From Pelodera strongyloides (lineage: Eukaryota; Nematoda; Chromadorea; Rhabditida; Rhabditidae), in NCBI GenBank assembly GCA_036852015.1, contig JAANDG010000507.1, positions 1 to 64,000 on the forward strand: 64,000 nucleotides of DNA. Direction: 5' to 3'. The notes under the pieces were generated by a model. It saw only the letters and a list, made by a program, of their open reading frames with translations. It did no database searches and was not told the DNA's origin. Below, one piece after another: positions 20,957-30,875 of the stretch (positions are counted from its first letter, which is position 1; each line of letters starts with the position of its first letter). Position numbers and translations under genes: made by a program.

Positions 20957-23900
20957 ATGGACCATCAAAGGCAGGACATGTTCATTTCTGGAGATGGGAT
21001 CGTTGAGGAAGTGACTTCTGAAGAAGTACCGTATCAGTTCTACTCGAATGTGGTATTTGAGCAGGAGGAGGGGCCAGGTAGAATTTTAAAGCGGTATAAC
21101 AGACGCTTTCCGAAAAGTTTTTCATACCCATGTATGATATGCAAATGACCAGCTTATAGTATCTCACATTTTTCATACAATACTTGCGAGTGTGGTATAC
21201 TACTGTAAGTGGGACTGTATGGTTAGCTTAGTGACTGTATATTTTACTCAACTATCTAAGATTGGAATAGCTTCTTGGTATGTTCAAAGTCAAAGCAATC
21301 TGAGGTGGTTGGTTTATGTTTGTAGTTGTAGTTTGTAGACACCTGTTTAGGCTCAGCCGGATGCCAGAGAGTTGTCTCCTATCAGGAACATCAGAGGGAG
21401 GCTATACAGAGAGCACCGGAGGAGGAAGAAGAGGAGATTACGGAAGTGCAGAGAGTTTATTGTGAGTTGTGTTTGATCTTTGGCTTTTAAAGCGAAATAC
21501 CGGCCGGTTTGTGAAACACATCGAGTACCCCAGCATTCTTAGGCGTCTTATGCAAACGACATAAAAAAATCGAGCTAAATTCGAGCAAATTAGCATAAAT
21601 ACGTAATAATTCAGTTGTACGCGATGCGCTTCAAGAACCGGCCGGTATTTCGCTTTAATTGCTCGTAATTTGCATTTTTGAGATGTCACATACCTATGTA
21701 CAGTATACGGTATATGGTGGATATGTTATTTGAAAAGGGGATGCGTAAAATCACACGAATAGCCTGTGCGCACTAGAGGCATTTGATTGGAGTGTAATGA
21801 CATTGCTTTACCGTCTCAAATGAAAAGTTTCAATTTCAAGGATTTACGTTGTTTCTTTATCCCGTTTCGTTCAGATATTCCCGCTCGTGAGCAGTTCGAC
21901 CCGCGGCACACCAATTCGCTTTCGTATTCGAGAAAGAGAAAGAACTGCGATCCGATGCTGGGAGGGAACTATGATCAAATGGTTAGTTTATTAAATAGTT
22001 ATTGACACACTAAAATGTGTGCATCAATATGATGAAAGAAATTCAGCGACAATTGAATGGCCGTAGCTTTAATTATCGTAAACAAATTAGTGTGAGTATT
22101 CGTACATTAGCTCAAAAAATCACAGCGAAGACAACAACAATAATTGCAACACATCGGACATTCCTACAAATAGTACTAAGTACATCAAAAGCTCAAATTC
22201 TAGCATCCTTTCTGTTTATGTGAATTTCTTTTCGTGAGAAGTTTGTAGGATAAGGTTTTGGATTAGGTATGGGTTTAGTTTCCAGGGCATAAACATCGTC
22301 GGGGAAAGCTCAAAACCACCATCGCTGTGTTTCCCAAGTTTGTCTCTATTTGTGATACGTTTCGGATTTTCACCATACCTAATATTCTAATCGCGACGGT
22401 GGTATAGCTACGAGCTCAAGATCACCGTCCAAATTTATGCAATATGCCAATTCGGATGGTGGTTTCGTCGATCAGAGCGTCAACGAGTTTGCGCCATGAT
22501 TTCTGGACCGTGTCTAAAAATGTTGGCCGTTTTTCTTACGGGAACACATTTCTTGTCGATTGTATTGCTGAGGCGGTTTTGTTATGAAATGACGTATACC
22601 GCGGTACTGCTGAGGCCATATTCACCACTCCGATTCCCTAGGGGAAGTATTCCCTGGCGACAGAAAATAGCATTCAAAAGTGAGACACGCAGAGGGAAAG
22701 ACGGGGAATTGAGTGGTGAATATGGCCTCTGGTGTACCCTGATGTATACATTTTTGTAGGCCCAGACAGCAATACAATGGAGTGTACCTGAACCGAGTAA
22801 GTGAAGTGGTACTTTGGAACTTTTCAGCTGGATTCCTCATCTGTGTGCAGTAGTGAGATGTTCGACGATTGTGCATCACTTGCTTCGACTAGTGACATGT
22901 ACGATGACGACAGAATTCGGTACATGAGACAACTTGAGAAGAAGTACTGGACGAGACCATCGACGAGGAACCGGATGGTAGGATACTTGAGTGGATAATT
23001 AGGGGGTGGGTGGGTGGGGTAGTGGTATGAGGCGCTGTCTTGAGAATGCTTGTGAGTTCGATTCCTGTCCCGGGCAGTCATGTCAATAGAGATGGGGTTA
23101 ACCACAGACGGATGGTTTGTACTGAGCGAAAAATGAGGTAGACTTTCTGGCTTCTAGATAACAACCTGGTTTGTTTTGAAAATCGGTTATTCGTACTATA
23201 GTACAGGCTCTTCTCCAAAGTCCAAAGTGAATGAAACAGTTTATTATCTTTATGCGCTGAGGCTTTGTATCACGACTTACATTTTCAGCAGTCGGTGAAG
23301 CCGGTGTACGATTATTGTATGGCATCGGAGGAAATTCACAAGCGCCTTGTGGGAAAGACGGAGTGTGATTTGGAAACACTCAGCTGCTGCTTTCCGATGT
23401 GTGGACGGGTGTTTGAGTCTATTCAGGTACGGTATTTTTTATGATGTATATCATTTTTTCGTTTGTTTTGTTTAATGTCAATTTGTTCCCCCTACTCCTA
23501 ATGTCCCCTAACACCAACTAACAAGTCTTCTAATGGTATTGGTGTAGAAGTTGAATCAGCAAGTTGGGTGTCTCCATTTGGGATGTAAATGGAGAGAGGT
23601 GTAGAAGTTGGATTACACTCAGCGTTTCTTTTGTTACCTGTGCACATTTTGTTGGTAGGGCACCGTTTTTATATTTTTTGTATCCTAGGTTCCATTGATG
23701 CATTGAGAGTAACTCCGTAACCGTAACTTGAATAGTGGCTGATTTGGCGGCTGGGCATACGCGCGTTTTTTTAAAATGCCCGCTTTCAGGTCCTTGCCTG
23801 GCATCTCTCCTATTCGCACACGGCGGTTACACAAGTGTACACGAAGAACCGGGACACGCGTGTGTGTTTGGTCTGTGGAAACAGATGGGGAAGTGTTAAG

Positions 23901-24609
23901 GTGAGGGACTGTTAAAGTGGTATGAAACGTGGTTTTAAACGTTTTAACGGACTGCGTTTCCGTGTATTATATGCTAATTTGCCGTACCACTTTGTCTTTC
24001 ATAATAACGAACAACGAACGTAACATCTGTTTTGTAACGTAAGCTGGACAATTGCATTCTGGCGCTTTATGTGTGTATGATTACGCTAGAAAAATGCCGG
24101 AGTAAACCACAATTTGCAAACGATGCAAATGTAACTGTTCAAAATAAAATAAAAACCCGTAATATTTCGTATCTTACAATTATCATAGCTCAAAAGAAGA
24201 TGTTTCAAGGAGCACGTATTATGTGTTTCCATGCGTTGAGACTGTTCGAACTGTTTTTTTAAGGGAAAGAATGTGCATCTGTTGTCGAAGCACCGCGATA
24301 TCGCCAGCGAGCACAACCTTCAGTGTATTGAGCAAAGGACTGCGGTGATCGCACCAGGTATGTTAAAGGGATATGACATGTGGTTTTTGAAAACGTATGT
24401 TGTTGACACATCCCGTGATAGGGTATACAATGGAAGCACCATTTGTCAGTTGAGATATTTTGTGGTAGGGACTCAAGGCCTCAAGGCGTATCTTTGCATG
24501 TTTATTATCTTACCGCTGTGTTTTAGATGCTCCCGCAGCACATCGTGTATGCAGAGAAGTGTTTTACGAAGTTGACCCGGTGGACCTTGCAACGACGTAT
24601 TTCATTTAA
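20957..24609 (+). CDS. Unrecognised C2H2-like zinc-finger protein
   Basis: Not recognised as a known family. Exons: 20957-21077, 21357-21461, 21875-21981, 22828-22977, 23289-23426, 23790-23900, 24264-24357, 24527-24609; phases match, giving 302 residues. Exon 2 could also begin at 21351, in frame, adding two residues. The N-terminal half is acidic (EEEEEEITEV) with a basic patch SRKRKN and a serine/aspartate-rich stretch. The C-terminal half has two finger-like units: CCFPMCGRVFESIQ with HLSYSHT, and CLVCGNRW with HLLSKHRDIASEH. Spacing departs from classical C2H2. This layout suggests a nuclear nucleic-acid-binding protein, by inference only. The stop codon TAA lies in the TTAA terminus of a family-B-like repeat. 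Confidence 0.7.
21085..21120. repeat. Family-B left end
   Basis: TTTTAAAGCGGTATAACAG eight bases after the donor of the zinc-finger gene's first exon; no right end seen. Confidence 0.45.
21487..21658. repeat. MITE family A
   Basis: TTAAAGCGAAATACCGGCCG to GCCGGTATTTCGCTTTAA. Zinc-finger gene intron 2. Confidence 0.9.
22287..22495. repeat. MITE family F, long form
   Basis: GGCATAAACATCGTCGGG at left, GTCAACGAGTTTGCGCC at right; inner CCTAATATTCTAATCGCG and CAATATGCCAATTCGGATGG. Confidence 0.75.
22613..22730. repeat. MITE family E
   Basis: GAGGCCATATTCACCACTC to GAGTGGTGAATATGGCCTC, both ends intact. Zinc-finger gene intron 3. Confidence 0.85.
23003..23078 (+). repeat. Degenerate tRNA-like sequence in zinc-finger gene intron 4
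   Basis: GGGGTAGTGGTATGAGGC (A-box-like) followed by GAGTTCGATTCCTGTCCC (B-box and T-arm-like). Resembles the element at 15140 but more decayed. Confidence 0.55.
23908..23993. repeat. MITE family B, short copy
   Basis: TTAAAGTGGTATGAAACGTG at left and GCCGTACCACTTTG at right. Confidence 0.6.
24363..24400. repeat. Family-B left end
   Basis: TTAAAGGGATATGACATGTG just after a donor of the zinc-finger gene; right end not clear. Confidence 0.45.
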
Positions 24610-24650
24610 AGCGAGATGACAGCGGGTTTTGGAAACGTTTTGGAGTACTG
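24605..24650. repeat. Family-B left end at a stop codon
   Basis: TTTAAAGCGAGATGACAGCG; its TTAA overlaps the zinc-finger gene's TAA stop (24607-24609). Confidence 0.6.
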
Positions 24651-24982
24651 CATCCCCATAAGTTGGTAGTTGTACCTTTTAAGTTTGCAGGCTTACGTAA
24701 CTAGTTTAGAGAGTTGGCTCAATTTGAAATCTCGGTTCAGGCTTTTGCTTCAAATTATTGTGTTCCTCTCATTCATCTCGTTGTCTACGTATGTACCTTT
24801 TCTTTTCTTTGTTTTTGAAGTTCTTGTAAAGTTTCCGTTCGATTAATTTAAGAAACAAAAGTGACAGACAGCTGTCAGGTGTTATTTATGTATGGGGAAT
24901 TGTTTTGAGGAAATGAGAAGTTCTTTTGTCTGGTTAGTTTCGGTGTTTTGATCTTTGAACTAGAGACTTTTCCCATCTTACT

Positions 24983-25137
24983 TTCAAGCGGAATGGCACA
25001 TGGTTATGGTTTTGCAACTTATGATGGTATATTGTAACTTAATGAATTGTCTTCCTTTTTGTGCCTGATAGTCCAGGAAGTGCGATTTTCGAGCATTTAT
25101 GCTATGCCTCACGAACCACATGTTACATCGCTTTTAA
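24983..25137. repeat. MITE family B, diverged
   Basis: TTCAAGCGGAATGGCACATG at left, CCACATGTTACATCGCTTTTAA-type right end. Confidence 0.65.
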
Positions 25138-25327
25138 CTAGGTTAACTTTATTTGTTTTATATAAAGAACTAGGTTAGATGTAGGGCTCGTTTAGCTATG
25201 GCTATGTCTTGCTGTATTTAAATGAAGCTCTTTATTTAGTCCACCCAAGAAGATATTACGGTATTTATTGTATACTAGCCAATCTGTTCCTGAGTTACTA
25301 ATCATGTTTAATATATATATGTGCTGT

Positions 25328-25502
25328 TTAAAGCGAACTACCGGCTGGTTTTTGTTTGAAACGCATCGTGGACAACTGAGTTCTTACATATTTATGCAAA
25401 GTTGCTCGATTTTTTATTATAATTTATGTTCATTTGCATAAGCTGCATACAAATACTGGTGTAGTCGATGTGTTTCAAAAACCGACCGGGATTTCGCTTT
25501 AA
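25328..25502. repeat. MITE family A
   Basis: TTAAAGCGAACTACCGGCTG to CCGGGATTTCGCTTTAA. Confidence 0.88.
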
Positions 25503-26072
25503 TATATTTATTAAGTATTTAGTCGTTTATTGTTTATTCATCCCCTTTGCTTATTCACATGTCCGTATTGAGTTCAAATTTCAATTCTGAATATGTACGT
25601 TTTAGTCCACGGTCCACCGAAGATGTTCCGTTATGGTATACTAAACAATCTGTTTTTCTTGAATTAATCATCATGTTTAATATGTTTATTTTAGAAGTAG
25701 TTAGTCGTTTATTATTTATTCATCCATTTGCTTATTCACGTGGTGTATATGTGTAACTTGAGTTCAAATATGTGAATTATGAATATGACTTGTTTTTTTT
25801 TGCGTTATGTTTGCTTTAAATTTTTAGGTGTTTAATGCCAGTTTTATTATTAATACCGATTTTGTTTGAGTTTACTTACTGCTTTGCATAAAAATGCTTT
25901 TTGGATGTTGGGTGTTTTCTTTGTATTGGTTCGAAGTCCGCAATGATGCTACTTTATGCCACATTAATTGATATTTATACCGTATTCTTGAGTATAGCTA
26001 AGTGTTTGGTCAATGAGCTGTTATATTTCTTTCCGACTTATTTTAGACGTTTTCCTGTTACTCGTAACGCAG

Positions 26073-27941
26073 ATGCAGCGATGTGTTCGGATATTTTCTC
26101 GAGCAGTGAGTGTTTTTATTCTTTATATTCAAGTGCTGCACAAAACTTACTACCATTAAAAAACGGGGGAGTAAGTGACCTCACACTTGAATATGTGTAC
26201 GTGTCTCAGCAACACTAAGAAACGTAAAGCTGCGTCGCGCCCTAAATGATACTCCGAATCGTCGCCGCACACAAAAGATGGACCGGGCGCGGTGTTCGCC
26301 TACAGGATGCGCGACAGGTACGCCAGGGGTTCGCGTACTCCATATGGGGTGTGCGCCGTCCTGTTGAGGCGGCCACGCTTTGTTTGCTTGATGGTTTTGA
26401 GTAGTTCTATTAGTGAAGTAATTTACAGGAACCTATATTACAACAATCGTCCCGAGCGTTTAGTGGACAGGAAATGGCATATTCTGAGCGTCGGTTGATT
26501 GGGTGAGTAATAATTTACAAAAGCCTAGATAATGTAGGATTAGGCCCTTGCGCGACGTGGAATGTAGCTTCGCGACCTGAGCGCGTGTAAGGTTGTAGCG
26601 GCGCGTCCCATGTGCTCCATATTTTCGCCGCGCTCATTTTGGTGTGGCAGTTGTGTGTGCGGCAGTTGTGTGCGATGCCATAGCGACAACACTTGTTTTG
26701 CATAACAGTTATTTATGGGTATAATTACCAACCTATATTTCCAGTTTTTCCCGTGATGAGATGTTTGATATAGTGGCCGACGTGGAGCAATATTCCAAGT
26801 TTGTACCGTGGTGTAGACGATCGGTGCGCTTTTATTACCTTATATATAATTAGGACCGTTCCAGTTTAAAATCCACTTCATACTGGATACAAGTTTGGTT
26901 GAAAACTTTATCATCGCTTTTTGAAACATGCTGCTCGATGAGAGTGTCCAACTACCTACCGTGGGATCCGCGGGATTCTTTTCTTATTGTTAGTTTGTGC
27001 GTGTTATCATTATGGATCAACTGAAGCCGTAGTTTGTCGTCGACTACGGTATCTATTGATTGATATTTGTTTTCTTCAGGAAGTTCAACGAGAGTACAAT
27101 AATGCAAAAATTGCGGAGCTGGAGATAGGTTTTCGGTTTCTGAATGAGAAGTACACGAGCCGCGTCACGCACGTCCATCCGTCGGTGGTTCACGTAAGAA
27201 CTTTTGCTCCCTTACCTTCTTTTATTTTAATCTTTAGATTATTTGATCAACTATGCTCCATTCGAGTGTGTGACGCGCCACTGGGAACTGGTGAGTTGCG
27301 CGTCGCACCGCTTTGAGACATTAAATGCGCGCCTAAACGAAATGGGATGGAATTTCGAGCCATATGCACGTGGCGGAATATCCCTCATCTTGTGAGACGC
27401 GTGGAGACTGAGTGGGTACTCAAGAATTTTTGAGCCATATAAGCCCCGTGTAGTTGCGGTAAAACCCACCCATTGAGTAAGAGCACTCTTTTTAGTCGGA
27501 ATGCACTGATGTTCGGATATTCGAAACACTGGACACTATCTGGCGTTTTGGAAAAGGAAAGGATGGCGTGGCGAGATCATGTACACTCTACTTTGACCTC
27601 ACTTTTGAATTCCGATCCTCTCTGTACAGACAAGTCACGCACGTGTTCTTTGATCAGGTACAGTAATTTTGGTGTAAAGTACATTCGAGTGTGTGTGCGT
27701 GTGTTTGTGTGTTTGTGTGTGTGTGTGTGTGTGTGAGTGAGTCAGTGTGTGTGTGTGTGTGTTAGACATTGCGAGAGCGTTAATGTGAGATCTTTTGGCG
27801 ACACTCCCCTTATTTTCACAACTACTTTTATTACAGGTTGTCAAGACAATGGTGGGAGCTTTTCTGAAACGGGCCGAAGAAAAATACGGTGCACCTTCGT
27901 TTCCGTCGGCAGGACCAATCATTTTACAGTACAAGAATTGA
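26073..27941 (+). CDS. COQ10: COQ10, mitochondrial coenzyme Q-binding START-domain protein
   Basis: COQ10 binds coenzyme Q in the mitochondrial inner membrane and is needed for its use in respiration. Exons: 26073-26105, 26429-26502, 26745-26823, 27080-27193, 27496-27657, 27837-27941; phases match, giving 188 residues, shorter than about 240 in human. The start MQRCVRIFSRA is basic and lacks acids, like a mitochondrial presequence. Family matches in order: YSERRLIG, RDEMFDIVADVEQYSKFVPW, ELEIGFRFLNEKYTSRVT, then LDTIWRF and CTLYFDLTFEFRSSLYRQ, and the C-terminal helix VVKTMVGAFLKRAEEKYG. These form the START/polyketide-cyclase-like fold. A TG-repeat tract lies in intron 5. Confidence 0.92.
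27687..27765. repeat. (TG)n microsatellite in COQ10 intron 5
   Basis: About 80 bases dominated by TG/GT dinucleotides with a few interruptions (GAGTGAGTCAG). Minus-strand frames here read only His/Thr repeats and are not genes. Confidence 0.9.
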
Positions 27942-28599
27942 TTATTTATTTAATTTATATTTTCATCTTATTTATATTTTGAGACATTATAAATTTTATA
28001 TCGCATGTGGTAGTGCAGAAGAACGTTGAAAACTCTTAGCATAGTTATGTGGAGTTTCCTATTGGACTATGTCAAGATCTGTGAGATTTAAGAGAGTGAC
28101 ATCCTATTTATTCATCCCTAGGTCAAGTTTAGTTAAACTTGGTTATAATTACTCCCTACTAGCACCCTTTGAACTTTGTACTGGCTATGCTATATTCCCT
28201 TTACCTGATTGACTTAGATTGTTTTATAGTTTATCCCCTTGATTATGGTCTTGGATCTGTTCAGTATTTGATATGCATTTGTACTCGTTTCTCGTTACTT
28301 ATATGTGACAGTCGAACAAAAGTAGGTGCTTCATAGGAAACGGAGCCATAACGGCTAGATGTAGATATATAGATTTAAAATTACAGTATTTTAGCAAGGA
28401 TTTTCCTTATTCGTCTTTGGCACTTGGTTTACTAGTCATATGTTGAATTACTTTATTTCTTATTGATGTGCACTCGAGGAAGATAAAGTCTTTGAAAGTC
28501 GGTGGTGTGATTCTATATTATATTGAAATCTTTAGTACGACAGTGAACATACGAATGAATAGTAAAGCAAAGAACAAGGAGGAAGGACACATAGGCGAT

Positions 28600-28790
28600 A
28601 GGCAGGTCCCCATCGAACATTTGACATGGTCCTGCAGCGAAAATGCCCGAGACCCGTGCTATTTAGAGGAGAACCACATCAGACCCGTGCTATTTGAAAT
28701 AGATCCGTACTATTTTGAAAATATTAGATCCAAAATCGCTGCGGGACCATGTCATTTACATCGACTCGAACATGGGCAGGCATTCGTCAT
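28600..28790. repeat. Palindromic element, single copy
   Basis: GACATGGTCCTGCAGCGA (near 28623) and TCGCTGCGGGACCATGTC (near 28737) are inverted copies. Between them ACCCGTGCTATTT occurs twice, and a third, diverged copy follows. A 159-residue frame spans it but reads through the palindrome. Confidence 0.65.
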
Positions 28791-29309
28791 TTTCGCAAGT
28801 GCGAATCGCATACATGGAAACCCCATTAGGAATACCATGTTTTTATTTTGCATGCTTTTTGGGGCATTTGTTTTTTCAAATTGTATTTGTGTGACGGCTA
28901 TTCGATGTCTTTCAGTACTAAAACAATTAATTTATAACTTAACTTAATTTAATTTAATTCCACGTTTTCGGCAATAACAAATTGCAGCATCGATCACAGC
29001 ACAATCGATTACAGTACACGAACCAAAATTTTCCCTTTGTTTCGTGTGCAGTGCACCTACAGAAAATACCGTAGAAACACATTTAATTTTATGCAGATTT
29101 ACGGCATCTGTTGGTCCCAACGCGAAAACGAAGAGAGTGAATGTAAATAGGCAGACGCAGACTGTGAGGATGATTGTGCACTCAAAATGCGAAGTGCATC
29201 GTGCGGATTCGAAAGTTGTAATAAAGCCTCCGCGACTGTACAAAGGACGAAAATTAGCTCCGTTCCAGATTTTCTTGGTGGTTCCTCAATAAGTTACGAG
29301 TCTAACTGT

Positions 29310-29405
29310 AAAAACAGAATCAACAGATGCCATTACTTTCTGGGAATGTATTACCCAGTTCCATGGTCAGAATCTAAACTTCATATGAAACTTCTCAAAT
29401 ATTGT
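29310..29405. repeat. Direct repeat, copy 1
   Basis: ACAGATGCCATTACTTTCTG through CTTCATATGAAACTTCTCAA; matches 30281-30368. Confidence 0.75.
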
Positions 29406-29867
29406 AAAAATACGTTCGTATAGTTTATTTGTGTGAAAGTGACCCGTATGTTGAATACAAGACTTTGTATGTGTGCGTGTGCTGAACTATTTCTTCCCAA
29501 CAAGCCAGAAATTTAATGCAGTGTTGTATTGTCCCAAGCCCAAAAGTTTTTCAATGAACTCCAACTAGTTCAATGCTGAGCCCGACGAAAAGTTCCGCAC
29601 TCCGTAACAAAAGTCCTTGATTGATTTAATTGACTGCATGTGTGAATAAAATAACCTTTATAACAACAGTGAGTAAAGAAAGTGTGCACGCATTGTTTAT
29701 ATATTTTAGATACATACAATATATCATTAGCGTACATGTAGAACAATGAGAGATCTGTGCTCGATCCTGGCAACGTTTCGCACGGCAGTTTAATAGCCAA
29801 GTGGCCCAGTGAAGCGCGTTGAGAACGTGGTACATGCAGATATCATAGCTTAACTTGGGAGAATCTG

Positions 29868-29990
29868 GGTAAAACCCTCGTATGCGATAGTATCGAAACG
29901 GGGTCCATATTCGTATGGTCATTGCTTACTCTCCTTTCCTTCACTATTGTGCAAACCCTCTACGCTACTTATGTGTTCATTTTCTATTTG
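29868..29990 (+). repeat. PLE-tail-like repeat with hammerhead remnant
   Basis: AAAACCCTCGTATGCGATAG, then TCGAAACGGGGTCC, then CATATTCGTATGGTCATTGC; same order as at 36205 and partly 44690. The CTGATGAG half is missing here. Confidence 0.6.
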
Positions 29991-30280
29991 TTTGTCAAAG
30001 CTATTCATTGCATATTGCCAGCAATCTGAAACCTTCAGTGTGTGTATTTTAATAAATCACTTCAATAAATGTAAGCAGTGTTGCCAGCTTAGAAGATGTG
30101 CAGATAGGCGGAGACGGATCGGCATGCAAAATTGCGAGCCAGTACAATTCCGCGCGCACTTTGTGCGCCACAAGCCTGCCAAAAGGTTGACAGCCCTATT
30201 AAAACGGCTTGCACTCCGTCTCCTTAGTGAATGGAGAAATTTCTTTCAAATGTGATAGACATTACCCTAACCTTAACTAA

Positions 30281-30368
30281 CAGATGACATTACTTTCTGA
30301 CAATGAGTACGTATTACCCAGCTCCACGGTCAGAATCTAAACTTCATATGAAAATTCTCAAATATTGG
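30281..30368. repeat. Direct repeat, copy 2
   Basis: ACAGATGACATTACTTTCTG through CTTCATATGAAAATTCTCAA; about 970 bp from copy 1. Confidence 0.75.
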
Positions 30369-30875
30369 CCAAGACGCTCGTATATTTGACATTGTTCGAC
30401 AAAAAGCAAATTTGGCTTCATTCAAGTGCCTAAAAGTTCACTAAGTTCACTTGACTTCGGGTCTTCTAAATTCTAAGTTATACGTAAGTTTTCTAAGTCT
30501 ACTAAGTTTACTTGACTATGCGAGGTTTACGCGGTTTGTTGAGTAACTGAAATACGTTGATAATCAAAGGTAAAAAAACTTTACTAAGTAAAACACTGCT
30601 TAGCTTACGGTAACGTGAGGATTTTTTACTAAAACAGGCGCGTTCGAAAAATATTGTGAACGCACAGTCATTGGCCCCGCCTCCTCGAAGCAAAAACTTT
30701 CGTCGTCTCATTTTTTTCTGCTGGCGCTGACTAGACTCGACTGCAGCGCATTTCAGAGTGTTTATTTGTTATCTTCTATTATTCACGCACTGTTCTGATT
30801 AATACGCCCATCGCTTCTAAATATGTTCATTCATTTCTCAATTATAATATTGTCGTTTCAGTGTTCGAGCCAACT

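Larger units (their letters stand above)
24610..26072. other. Intergenic region, zinc-finger gene to COQ10
   Basis: Contains a family-B left end at the upstream stop codon, a more complete family-B copy (24983-25137), a family-A copy (25328-25502), and AT-rich sequence with a short direct repeat (TTCATCC-TTTGCTTATTCACG near 25536 and 25719). No gene seen. Confidence 0.5.
27942..30861. other. Intergenic region, COQ10 to the 250-residue gene
   Basis: Holds a palindromic element (about 28600-28790), a direct repeat pair (29310-29405 and 30281-30368), and a repeat related to the 3' end of the Penelope-like element (29868-29990). An open frame at 29044-29292 has no recognisable motif or splice support. 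The final bases end in a TTTCAG acceptor at 30861. Confidence 0.45.

Noticed and set aside
28468..28947. 159-residue open frame
   Set aside because: It reads through a palindromic element with an internal repeated 13-mer, has no recognisable motif and no splice or polyadenylation support.
29044..29292. 82-residue frame between COQ10 and the next gene
   Set aside because: Composition looks protein-like, but there is no ATG-plus-splice context or known motif; left unannotated.
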